Positions 36,945-44,618 of a DNA stretch of 64,000 nucleotides are shown in pieces. This stretch comes from Hydrogenophaga sp. GTDB lineage: Bacteria > Pseudomonadota > Gammaproteobacteria > Burkholderiales > Burkholderiaceae_C. Numbering within the stretch: position 1 is the stretch's first letter; each line of letters begins with the position of its first letter. The position numbers and the translations under genes were made by a program. Location: the NCBI GenBank assembly GCA_018993155.1, contig JAGKSX010000003.1:1-64000 (forward strand). The letters are read 5' to 3'. The notes beneath the pieces are model-generated. The model was not told the origin of the DNA. It saw only the letters and a program-made list of their open reading frames with translations, and searched no databases.

Positions 36945-38207
36945 ATGGAAACGCTGGAACGCGCTCAAGACGCCGTTTACAAGAACCCACCGCTGGCCGC
37001 CACCCTGGTTCAGCGGATGGAACGTGATTTCAAACCCCGCTGGGAAGGCAACTGGGGCGGCAAGTTCGTGCTGCACGGCTCTTCGCCCGGTCCCAATGCG
37101 GTGCGCCTGGACGGCAACGACTACCTGAGTGTGACGGGTCACCCGAGCATCGTCGCGGCCCAGGTCGAGGCCATCACCAAGTCCAGCGAGTTCGTGGTGC
37201 AGTCGGGGGTGTTTCTCCTCCAGCAGCACCCCACGCGCGCGCTCGAAATGGCGCTGGCGGGCTGGGTCGGCAAGGAAGACGCCTTCGTCTGCCAGTCCGG
37301 CTACTCGGCCAACGTCGGCCTGCTGCAGTCCATCGCCGACGCCAACACCCCGGTGTACCTGGACACCCAGGCCCACGCTTCCCTGTGGGAAGGGGCCCAT
37401 GCCGCGCGCGCGCCGGCTTTTGCCTTCCGCCACAACGACGCGGCCCACCTGGACAAGATCATGGCCAAGAACGGCCCGGGCGTGGTGGTGGTGGACTCGG
37501 TCTACAGCACCACCGGTTCCGTGTGCCCGCTGGAAGCCATGATCGAGGTGGTGGAAAAGCACGGCAGCATGATCCTGGTCGACGAGTCGCATTCCCTGGG
37601 CACGCACGGCCCGGGCGGCGCGGGCCTGTGCGCCGAACTCGGCCTGACGGACCGGGTGCACTTCATTTCCGCCAGCCTGGCCAAATCGGTCGCTGGGCGC
37701 GCCGGCTTCTTCACCGCACCGGCCAGCATGCGGTACTACATCCTGAGCTCCAGCTTTCCCAACATCTTCAGCTCCTGCCTGCTGCCCCATGAAATCGCCG
37801 GCCTGCGGGCCACGGTCGAGGTGCTGCAGAAGGCCGACGACGAGCGGGCCCGCCTCAAGGCCATCACCCGCCGGGTGCGCGACACCCTGGGCGGCCTGGG
37901 TTACTGGATCCACCAGGGCACCGAGCAGATCATCTCGCTGGAAGCCGGCACCGAGCCGGACACCATGCGCCTGCGCGACGAACTGGAAAAGCGCGGCGTG
38001 TTCGGCGCCATCTTCTGTGCCCCGGCCACCAGCAGCAAGCGCGCCCTGGTGCGACTCACGCTCAACGCGGCGCTGACCGAGGCCGAGCTCGATCACCTGG
38101 AAGCGGTGGCGCGCGAGATCGCGCCGATCGTCAAACCCTGGGATTGGCCTTGTGCCCGGCGCGCCCGCGTCCAGGCCGGCGCCCAGGAGGAAGCTCTGGC
38201 GGCCTAA
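36945..38207 (+). CDS. cqsA: Alpha-hydroxyketone quorum-sensing autoinducer synthase, CqsA/LqsA/JqsA family
   Basis: This PLP-dependent alpha-oxoamine synthase joins an acyl-CoA with an amino acid or SAM-derived substrate to make a hydroxyketone signal (CAI-1, LAI-1 or similar). The 420-residue protein has Schiff-base Lys247 in FISASLAKS and the PLP-contacting DESHSLGTHGPGGAGL, with Asp213 and His216. CQSGYSANVGLLQ, HASLWEGAH and VVDSVYSTTGS closely follow Vibrio CqsA as I recall it; other members such as serine palmitoyltransferase are less alike. AAGGGGA precedes the ATG. The signal's chain length is unknown. Four bases overlap the convergent response-regulator gene. Confidence 0.92.
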   Translation: METLERAQDAVYKNPPLAATLVQRMERDFKPRWEGNWGGKFVLHGSSPGPNAVRLDGNDYLSVTGHPSIVAAQVEAITKSSEFVVQSGVFLLQQHPTRALEMALAGWVGKEDAFVCQSGYSANVGLLQSIADANTPVYLDTQAHASLWEGAHAARAPAFAFRHNDAAHLDKIMAKNGPGVVVVDSVYSTTGSVCPLEAMIEVVEKHGSMILVDESHSLGTHGPGGAGLCAELGLTDRVHFISASLAKSVAGRAGFFTAPASMRYYILSSSFPNIFSSCLLPHEIAGLRATVEVLQKADDERARLKAITRRVRDTLGGLGYWIHQGTEQIISLEAGTEPDTMRLRDELEKRGVFGAIFCAPATSSKRALVRLTLNAALTEAELDHLEAVAREIAPIVKPWDWPCARRARVQAGAQEEALAA

Positions 38208-39190
38208 GTGTCGTGAACCTCGCGCCCGCCCTGGGCTTCCAGAAAGTGCCGGTAGGCATAGATGGGCTGGGGCAGGTCGGCGCGGTCCAGGCTGAACAGG
38301 GCGCCTGACAGCACGCCGTCGTCCCCGACCGGGAAGGCCTGCGCGGTCCGCACCGGGCCCCGCAGGCCCATTTGCTGGTGCAGTTCCACGGCGGCCAGCC
38401 GTTGCCCGGCCTGCACGGCACGCACGGCGTCGAAGCCCAGCCCGGCCGAGCCCGCGAGTTCGGCCAGATCGGGCAGGCTGGCCGTGGGTTCGAGCTGCAG
38501 CCAGTGGCAGTTGCCCATGGAGTCCAGGCCGACCAGGCCGAAGGGCTCGCCGAGCACCACGTACTCCACCCAGTGCTGCTCGGTGTAAGCGCGCAGCGCC
38601 TGTGCCACCGACGGGATCTGCAGCATGGACTGCTGCGCCGGCCGCAGGGCGGCACGCCACAGCGTGTTGAGCCGGGGGTGTGGCGTCTGGGACAGCTTGC
38701 GCAGCACACCGAGCAGGTGGCGCGTGATGTCCGTGGTCTGTTTGGGCACGAACTGGTCGATCAGGCCGTTGTTGAAGGCCTGGATGGCGATCTGCTCGTC
38801 CGCCTGGCCCGTCAGCAGCACGCGCGAGCCCGGCCAGTCGAGCAGGGTGTTGAGCACCCGCAGGCCATCGGTGCCGGGCATGGCGTAGTCCACCACGCAG
38901 ATCTGGGCCAGTTCGTACCGCGAGGCGCTCACGGCCCAGTACCGCAACACCTGCGGCAGCAGCGGCTGGCCCTGCCGCCAGCGCTCGATCATCTGCAGCT
39001 GGGCCATGGCGTCGGCCTCCCAGCGCGCGGGCTCGTTCTGCATGCGGGCGGCGAAGCCCGAGGGGCGTGAGTAGAGCTCGACCTGCCAGTGCGAGGGGAT
39101 GACCATCCCCAGCATTTCCAGGTAGTCGGTGTCGTCATCCAGGAAGAGGACGCTGCCAGGGCGGTGAAAGAGTGAGATCGTCAGTGCCAT
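38204..39190 (-). CDS. LqsR-like response regulator of the hydroxyketone system
   Basis: The 328-residue protein has a receiver domain with acidic residues 18-20 (FLDDDTD), phospho-acceptor Asp101 (VVDYAMPGTDG), Thr127 (LLTG) and Lys150 (FVPKQ). An insert of about 45 residues (51-95, WEADAMAQLQMIERWRQG) separates the early strands from the phosphorylation strand, unlike ordinary receivers. The C-terminal 160 residues have no helix-turn-helix, as in Legionella LqsR. It lies five bases after the kinase stop, so the two make a transcript opposite to cqsA. An output by protein contact is likely, which is inference. Confidence 0.85.
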   Translation of the reverse strand: MALTISLFHRPGSVLFLDDDTDYLEMLGMVIPSHWQVELYSRPSGFAARMQNEPARWEADAMAQLQMIERWRQGQPLLPQVLRYWAVSASRYELAQICVVDYAMPGTDGLRVLNTLLDWPGSRVLLTGQADEQIAIQAFNNGLIDQFVPKQTTDITRHLLGVLRKLSQTPHPRLNTLWRAALRPAQQSMLQIPSVAQALRAYTEQHWVEYVVLGEPFGLVGLDSMGNCHWLQLEPTASLPDLAELAGSAGLGFDAVRAVQAGQRLAAVELHQQMGLRGPVRTAQAFPVGDDGVLSGALFSLDRADLPQPIYAYRHFLEAQGGREVHDT

Positions 39191-39195
39191 CGTGG

Positions 39196-40521
39196 TCAGC
39201 CTGAGACGGCCAAGGTCTGGGCCGCAGATGTGTTGAGGGGGAGGTCGATCATGAAGACCGCGCCCAGCCCAGGTTGGGAGTGCACGCTGAGGCGGCCGTG
39301 GGCAGCCTCGACCACGTTCTTGCAGAAGGTCAGGCCCAGGCCGTTGCCGGCGCCGCTCTGGGTCGAGAAGAAGGGCTCGAAAATGCGCTGCTGCTGCTCG
39401 TGCGTGATGCCGATGCCGTCGTCCGACACGGCGATGCGGCCTTTGCCGTGGTGCAAGCCCACGTCCACCCGCAAGTCGCCCGGGCTGGGCGCCGTGCTGG
39501 CCGCGGCCAGTGCGTGCAGCGCGTTCTTGATCAGGTTGGTGAGCACCTGGGCGAACAGCGGGCGGGAAGCCGAAAAGCAGAAGTCGCTCTGGATGTGCAC
39601 CTGAACGCAGTCGCGCTCCCGCGAGGAGCGGTAGGGGTACTGGTTCACCACCTCCTGCACCAGCTCGGCCGCCATGATCAGGGACTGCTCGCGCGGCAGG
39701 CGCATGAGCTGCGCGTTGGAAATCTGGGTGTCGATCTGGCGGTTCATGCTGCGCACCAGGTTCTGCAGCCGCGTGGCCAGTTCCTCCAGCTTCTTGCGCT
39801 TGGGGTCCGGGATGTCGTGTTGCACCAGGTTGCGCAGCACGTCGCCCATGAGGTTCACCGTGGCCAGCGGCGTGCGCAACTCGTGCGCCATCACGCCCAT
39901 GGTGCTCAGCGTGTTGAGCAGGCGGGCGCGGCGCAGGTTGGCGCTGGAGAAACCCAGCATCAGGCCCATGAGCCAGGAGAAGGTGATCACCACCACGTTC
40001 GCCAGGGGCTCCTCGAACGGAAGGGTGCTGCCGCCATAGAACTCCGCCGTGGCCCAGCCCGCGATGCCGCCGGTGATCAGGCCGAGCGTGGCCAGGCGCC
40101 AGTCGGTCGCGTGGTAATAAATGAGGATCATGGCGGCGACGCTGCCCAGCCAGGCGGCATTGCCCCCGTTCATCCAGTACATCCAGGTGAAGAACCAGGG
40201 CAGCTGGATCCAGGTGGCCAGACTGAAGAGGCGCCCACTTTCCGTGGACGACGGGTCGCGCGAAATCCGGGGCAACACATAAATGAGTGCCAGGAAGGCC
40301 ATCACCAGGCGGGCCCACACATTTTCATAGGGCTGAGGCACCAGATGGCCCCAAATGCCATAGATGACCAGGTGGCCGACGAACGTGAATGCCCCGATCC
40401 ACAGCAACCGGTACCGCGATGGGTGCAAAATAGGCTCCACAGGCGCGTGGACAACCTCGTCCAGCACCCACCGCCACATGCGGGCTTTGGCGCTGAGCAT
40501 CCACAACCGGTCAAAAGACAA
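39196..40521 (-). CDS. CqsS/LqsS-like membrane histidine kinase
   Basis: The 441-residue sensor has about six membrane segments in residues 38-192, including the PQPYENVWARLVMAFLALIYV stretch that resembles CqsS. The kinase core shows the H-box MAHELRTPLA (His213), N-box VLTNLIKNALHAL, VSDDGIGI and NGLGLTFCK. Vibrio CqsS carries a fused receiver; this one does not, and the receiver is the separate downstream gene, the LqsS/LqsR layout. The TTG at 40521 is chosen because GGAG lies six bases before it; ATG codons at 40500 and 40479 are alternatives. Confidence 0.88.
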   Translation of the reverse strand: MSFDRLWMLSAKARMWRWVLDEVVHAPVEPILHPSRYRLLWIGAFTFVGHLVIYGIWGHLVPQPYENVWARLVMAFLALIYVLPRISRDPSSTESGRLFSLATWIQLPWFFTWMYWMNGGNAAWLGSVAAMILIYYHATDWRLATLGLITGGIAGWATAEFYGGSTLPFEEPLANVVVITFSWLMGLMLGFSSANLRRARLLNTLSTMGVMAHELRTPLATVNLMGDVLRNLVQHDIPDPKRKKLEELATRLQNLVRSMNRQIDTQISNAQLMRLPREQSLIMAAELVQEVVNQYPYRSSRERDCVQVHIQSDFCFSASRPLFAQVLTNLIKNALHALAAASTAPSPGDLRVDVGLHHGKGRIAVSDDGIGITHEQQQRIFEPFFSTQSGAGNGLGLTFCKNVVEAAHGRLSVHSQPGLGAVFMIDLPLNTSAAQTLAVSG

Positions 40522-40611
40522 TATGCACTCCTTCGATCGCCAAACACCTGTGGCGCGTGACTCCCATCCTGATTCATCAGGCATTGTGTATGCAACAGGG
40601 TGTTATCAACC

Positions 40612-41280
40612 ATGACCCTGCCTGTCAACTTTGACAGTGTCGGGCTGGACGGTATTCTGGCCGACTGGGTCTGCGCCCTGCGCGATCAAGGGGTGGACGC
40701 CGTGCTGGTTCTCGGTCCGAACCCCCTGGGTGGGCGGGATCAGCGCGAGGTGCTGGCGGTGCATCCCCCCCGCCTGGTGGGGGCCGCCGAGGCGCTGGCC
40801 GAAAGCCGGGACTTCGGCGCGGGCTGGCGCGACAGCGATGCGCCGCTGGTGGCATGGCAGGACATTTCCAAATCCTCGTTCGAACAGTCGAGCCGTTGGC
40901 GCCGCCTGTGGCTGGCGCACGGCTACCAGACGCTGGTGCGCGTGGCCTTCAGCCTGCCGGCGGGCCGTGCCTTCGAGTGTTTCATGTTCAGCCCACGGGC
41001 CTTCGCCGACCGCTCCGAGGCGGCGGTGCTGGCCTGGTCGGCCTTCAACGTGTGGCCCATGTTGCGACGCACCATCGCCGAGCAGCGGGTAGGCCTGAGC
41101 CCGCGCGAACTCGAAAGCCTCAACCTGGCCTTCGAAGGTCTGACCGCGCGCGAGACCGCGTTGCGCATGGACTGCTCCGAGCGCACGGTCAATTACCACC
41201 TCGCCAACGCGATGTCCAAGTTGCAGACCGACAACAAGCTGGCTGCCGTGCAACGGGCCTGCTGGATCGGATTGATCTGA
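40612..41280 (+). CDS. LuxR-family transcriptional regulator
   Basis: The 222-residue protein has a C-terminal LuxR/GerE helix-turn-helix (residues 160-222, GLSPRELESLNLAFEGLTAR, SERTVNYHLANAMSKL). The N-terminal 150 residues resemble an autoinducer-binding domain only loosely (HGYQTLVRVAFSLPAGRAFECFMF), and no luxI gene is present, so this would be a LuxR solo. It is divergent from the kinase, with 90 bases between starts. A CTGTCA-N4-TGACAG palindrome covers its codons 4 to 9, and another lies before cqsA, so it may control the locus and itself. coaX follows 67 bases later. Confidence 0.87.
   Translation: MTLPVNFDSVGLDGILADWVCALRDQGVDAVLVLGPNPLGGRDQREVLAVHPPRLVGAAEALAESRDFGAGWRDSDAPLVAWQDISKSSFEQSSRWRRLWLAHGYQTLVRVAFSLPAGRAFECFMFSPRAFADRSEAAVLAWSAFNVWPMLRRTIAEQRVGLSPRELESLNLAFEGLTARETALRMDCSERTVNYHLANAMSKLQTDNKLAAVQRACWIGLI
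40622..40637. promoter_or_regulatory. Second copy of the CTGTCA-N4-TGACAG palindrome
   Basis: CTGTCAA and TTGACAG flank two bases, inside codons 4-9 of the LuxR-family gene and about 108 bases upstream of the divergent kinase start. A protein bound here would hinder transcription of its own gene (negative autoregulation) and could affect the kinase promoter. It matches the core of the palindrome at 36861. Confidence 0.6.
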
Positions 41281-41347
41281 ACCCGCCCGCCGCGCCCCAT
41301 GCTGCACTGCGGCAATCCGGGCGTGACGGCTTGGTCATAATCCGCGC

Positions 41348-42118
41348 ATGACTTTTCTGGCCCGGGACGTAGGGAACACCCGCCTCAAATGGGCCCTTTA
41401 CGACGCGCCACGCGTGGGGGCTGCGCTGTTGGCCAGCGGTGCGCAGTTTCTGGAAAACATCGAAACCCTGGAAGACGGCGACTGGCGCCACCTGCCCGCC
41501 CCGCAATGGGTGCTGGGTTGCGTGGTGGCTGGTGATGCGGTCAAGCGGCGGGTCGGCGAGCAACTGGAGTTGTGGGACGTGACGCCACACTGGGTCGTGT
41601 CCAGCAGCGCCGAAGCGGGGTTGGTCAACGGCTATGACCACCCGGCCCGGCTGGGGTCGGACCGCTGGGTGGCCATGATCGGTGCGCGCCAGCGGCTGCT
41701 CGCCCGGGGCCCTGCGAAGCCCTGCGTGGTGGTGATGGTGGGCACGGCCGTCACGGTCGAAGCCATCGACACCGAGGGGCGTTTCCTGGGCGGCATCATC
41801 CTGCCCGGCCACGGCATCATGCTGCGCGCGCTGGAGTCGGGCACGGCGGGCCTTCACGTGCCCACCGGCGAGGTCTGCGACTTTCCTACCAACACCAGCG
41901 ACGCGCTCACCAGCGGCGGCACCTTTGCCATTGCCGGTGCGGTGCAGCGCATGGTGGAGAACCTGCGGCGCCATTGCGGCGAGCAGCCGGTCTGCATCAT
42001 GACCGGGGGCGCGGGCTGGAAGATGGCGCCGAGCATGTCCACCGAGGTGGAGCTGGTGGAAAGCCTGATCTTCGACGGCCTGCTGGAAATCGCCAACCGC
42101 CGTCTTGCATTGGTCTGA
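41348..42118 (+). CDS. coaX: Type III pantothenate kinase
   Basis: CoaX phosphorylates pantothenate in the first step of coenzyme A synthesis. The 256-residue protein has the actin-like phosphate motifs [12 protein letters not shown] near the N-terminus, [39 protein letters not shown] and FAIAGAVQ. In many relatives coaX follows birA; here the LuxR gene takes that position. CATAAT at 41336 ends just seven bases before the ATG, so a leaderless or very short leader transcript is possible. Confidence 0.93.
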   Translation: MTFLARDVGNTRLKWALYDAPRVGAALLASGAQFLENIETLEDGDWRHLPAPQWVLGCVVAGDAVKRRVGEQLELWDVTPHWVVSSSAEAGLVNGYDHPARLGSDRWVAMIGARQRLLARGPAKPCVVVMVGTAVTVEAIDTEGRFLGGIILPGHGIMLRALESGTAGLHVPTGEVCDFPTNTSDALTSGGTFAIAGAVQRMVENLRRHCGEQPVCIMTGGAGWKMAPSMSTEVELVESLIFDGLLEIANRRLALV

Positions 42119-42203
42119 CCCCCCGCCGCGCTTCGCGCGTCCCCCCTAAAAGGGGGGCGCACCCTAAGGCCCGGCAAAGCCGGTTCCTTGGGTGCTCTGG
42201 ACA
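42119..42203. repeat. Dispersed palindromic repeat copy
   Basis: CCCCGCCGCGCTTCGCGCG, a CCCCCCTAAAAGGGGGG hairpin and CCCGGCAAAGCCGGTTCC follow in the same order and orientation as the copy at 878. It fills the gap between the convergent coaX and wax ester synthase genes. Confidence 0.8.
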
Positions 42204-42230
42204 AAGAAGGTGCACTCCGGAGAAGCGGTT

Positions 42231-43808
42231 TTAGCCCTTCGCTTCGCCCCAAGGGAGCATCAGCGTCAGCGTCAGCAGCCGGGCGAACTCCGGCTCGAAG
42301 CGGTCGATGATCTGCTGCGGGTCGGGGCACAGCCGGCTGTCGGCGATCACGCCGAACTGCACACCGCCGCCGTAGCTCAGGATCGACACGCCCAGGCCCA
42401 CGGTACCGGTCTGCGGCACCCAGAACATGGTCTGCTCCAGGGTGGAGCCACACACCTTGAGCTTGGTGGCGGGGCCGGGCACGTTGGTCATCACCGCCGT
42501 GGTCTTGCGGCCGAACAGGCTGAGCATGGCGTCCTGCGCCGGCTTGATGAGCAGGCCTGCCACCGAGAGCAGGCCGAAGGTCAGCAGCGGCTGCAGGCTG
42601 CCCTTGAGGCTGTTCATGCGCGCGCGCACCGCGAAGACGCGCTCGATCGGGTTGTCCAGGCCGATCGGCAGCACCAGGGGCACGAGGCCAAAGCGGTTGC
42701 CCAGTTTCCAGGCGTCTTCCATCGGGCGCAGGTTGATTGGCACCATGGCGCGGATCTCCTTGCCGCTGGTGTCGTCGCCCAGACCGCGCAGGTAGGCGCC
42801 GATGGCACCGGCCACGCAGCCCAGCAGCACGTCGTTGACCGAGCAGTTCATGGCCTTGCCGATGGCCTTGACTTCGTCCAGCGGGATGGGCTCGCACCAG
42901 GCCACGCGCTTGGTGCGGCCGGGCTGGCCCTTGAGCCGGGTCGGCGAGTCGTCGGGCATCAGCGCCAGCGAGGCCAGGTCGCTGGCGAGCTGGCCGCCCA
43001 TGCGCGCGATGTCCACCGCCTGGCCCAGCGTGTCGCTCAGGCTCTGCTGCGGAGCGGCAAGCATGGAAAGCGATTTCGCCGCGCCACCGCCAGCGGCTTC
43101 CAATGCCTTGGCCGTGATGTCGCCAAAGGGCCGGATCAGTGTGTCGGCCAGCCAGTCCTCGGCGCCGTCCAGGCCGATCTTCGCGGGCTTGCGGCGCTGG
43201 CGCTCGGGGGGCGCGCCGCCGCCGTCGACCAGGCTCATCATCACGCTGATGAGCGCGATGCCATCGGCGATGCAGTGGTGGATGCGCGCGATCAGGGCCG
43301 AACCGCCGTCGTAGCGCTCGATCAGTTCAAAGCGCCAGAGCGGGTGCTCGGGGTCCAGCGCCTGCATGGCGAGGTCGCCCACGCGGTCCTGCAGCGCGTC
43401 CTGCTCGGTCTGGCCGGGCCGGCGTTTGAGCTTGTGTGTGACGATGTGCCGATCGATCTGGAAATCCGCGTCCTTGGACCAGTGCGCGCCGGCGGCGTCC
43501 TCGCGCGCGATCTGCACGAAGCGCGGGTAGGGCAGCAGGCGTTCGCGCACGCGCGCCTTCAAGGCGTCCGGCGTGAGGCCGGGGCGCAGGATCCAGACGC
43601 CCACGATCATCATCAGGTTCGACGGCGAGTCCATGCGCAGCCAGGCGGTGTCCACCTTGCTCATGCGCTCGCCTTCCATGCCCAGGGTGCTCGCCAGCGC
43701 CTGCTGGACCGAGGCGCTCGCGCCCCGCACGAGGGCCGCCGGGGATTTCGCGGTGGCGGCAGGGCGCGCTGCGGAAGGGCCGGGCCGGGCGGCGACGCGT
43801 TGAACCAT
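42231..43808 (-). CDS. Wax ester synthase/diacylglycerol acyltransferase (WS/DGAT)
   Basis: The 525-residue enzyme joins acyl-CoA to long-chain alcohols or diacylglycerol to form wax esters or triacylglycerol. The catalytic HHxxxDG motif is HHCIADG at residues 177-183, preceded by PLWRFELIERYDGG. The C-terminal half carries NDVLLGCVAGAIGAYL, VPINLRP and TNVPGPATKLKVCG of the family. The first 40 residues are Ala/Pro-rich. The ATG at 43808 follows GAGGAG. ACBP is encoded divergently across 160 bases. Confidence 0.93.
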   Translation of the reverse strand: MVQRVAARPGPSAARPAATAKSPAALVRGASASVQQALASTLGMEGERMSKVDTAWLRMDSPSNLMMIVGVWILRPGLTPDALKARVRERLLPYPRFVQIAREDAAGAHWSKDADFQIDRHIVTHKLKRRPGQTEQDALQDRVGDLAMQALDPEHPLWRFELIERYDGGSALIARIHHCIADGIALISVMMSLVDGGGAPPERQRRKPAKIGLDGAEDWLADTLIRPFGDITAKALEAAGGGAAKSLSMLAAPQQSLSDTLGQAVDIARMGGQLASDLASLALMPDDSPTRLKGQPGRTKRVAWCEPIPLDEVKAIGKAMNCSVNDVLLGCVAGAIGAYLRGLGDDTSGKEIRAMVPINLRPMEDAWKLGNRFGLVPLVLPIGLDNPIERVFAVRARMNSLKGSLQPLLTFGLLSVAGLLIKPAQDAMLSLFGRKTTAVMTNVPGPATKLKVCGSTLEQTMFWVPQTGTVGLGVSILSYGGGVQFGVIADSRLCPDPQQIIDRFEPEFARLLTLTLMLPWGEAKG

Positions 43809-43968
43809 GGATGCTCCTCGGGTGCGTGAACCAGGCCGCTGAAAGGCCGGTGCCGCTGGTCTTGGGGTTGTGGCTCTATTGTGCAGACAGACCAAACCGT
43901 AAGATAGCGGGACAGCCCTAAGCCCGGCCGACCCGCGCCGGGCGTTTCATTTCAAACCAGGAGCATTC

Positions 43969-44223
43969 ATGGCCGATCTCAAGTCCCGTTTCGACGCCGC
44001 GGTGGCGAATTCCAAGAACCTGAGCGAGCGCCCCGACAACGCCACGCTGCTCAAGATCTACGCGCTGTACAAGCAGGCCACCACCGGCGACAACGCCGAG
44101 AAGAAGCCCGGCTTCGGCGATATGGTGGGCCGCGCCAAGTGGGACGCCTGGAACGGCCTCAAGGGCACGGGCAGCGAGGACGCGATGCAGCAGTACATCG
44201 ACCTCATCGAATCCCTGAGCTGA
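43969..44223 (+). CDS. Acyl-CoA-binding protein
   Basis: This 84-residue four-helix protein binds long-chain acyl-CoA in the cytosol. The ACBP motifs YALYKQATTGDN, GRAKWDAWNGLKG and the opening FDAAVANSKNL are clear. CAGGAG precedes the ATG, and a GCCCGGC/GCCGGGC stem lies in its leader (43922-43944). It is divergent from WS/DGAT, which uses the same ligand type. A bidirectional terminator follows. Confidence 0.94.
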   Translation: MADLKSRFDAAVANSKNLSERPDNATLLKIYALYKQATTGDNAEKKPGFGDMVGRAKWDAWNGLKGTGSEDAMQQYIDLIESLS

Positions 44224-44244
44224 GCCGTCTCGCAACGGCACAAC

Positions 44245-44269
44245 AAAAGCCGGCTCAGCCGGCTTTTTT
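44245..44269. terminator. Bidirectional rho-independent terminator
   Basis: AAAAGCCGGC and GCCGGCTTTT flank TCA, with T on one side and A on the other, between the convergent acyl-CoA-binding and PHA-system genes. It overlaps the stop codon of the latter. Confidence 0.9.
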
Positions 44270-44590
44270 CTTTTTGGCCGCCGCTTTGGCGGCCGGCTTC
44301 TTCGCCGCCAGCAGGGCATCGAGGTTTTTGACGATTTCGCTTTCGATGCGCTCCTTGAACGCGCCGAGCAGGAAGCCCAGGCGTGCGTCGAGCTCGAAGC
44401 GCTCACCCGACACCTTGAGCGTGCCGCTGACGCCCGAGCGCGTGAACTGCACCTCATCGCAGCCATTGCCTTCTTCGTAAGTGCAGCTCATGTCGAACTC
44501 GTTTTCCGCCTGCTCGGCCCAGCGCCAGGCCAGCTTGCGGGCGGCGGGCAACCCGAGGGCGTGTTCGCGTTCGATATGGATGTCTGCCAT
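44255..44590 (-). CDS. Polyhydroxyalkanoic acid system family protein
   Basis: The 111-residue protein matches the PHA-system family (IHIEREHALGLPAARKLAWRWAEQAENEF, then FTRSGVSGTLKVSGERFELDARLGFLLGAF), usually encoded near PHA-granule genes. The C-terminus ends in a Lys/Ala-rich tail (AAKKPAAKAAAKKKKAG), like DNA- or granule-binding tails of phasins. The exact function is unknown. It is followed on the same strand, 28 bases further, by no gene: the aminopeptidase gene at 44619 is upstream of it, so it may be the last gene of that transcript. Confidence 0.82.
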   Translation of the reverse strand: MADIHIEREHALGLPAARKLAWRWAEQAENEFDMSCTYEEGNGCDEVQFTRSGVSGTLKVSGERFELDARLGFLLGAFKERIESEIVKNLDALLAAKKPAAKAAAKKKKAG

Positions 44591-44618
44591 GCTTGCCTCG
44601 TGTGGTGGGTGGTCGGTC

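Noticed and set aside
38204..40318. A long open frame on the minus strand spanning the response regulator and most of the kinase gene
   Set aside because: Upstream of 39190 it reads the kinase gene in another frame and is Arg/His/Pro-rich shadow sequence. The kinase motifs lie in a different frame, so the real response-regulator gene starts at 39190.
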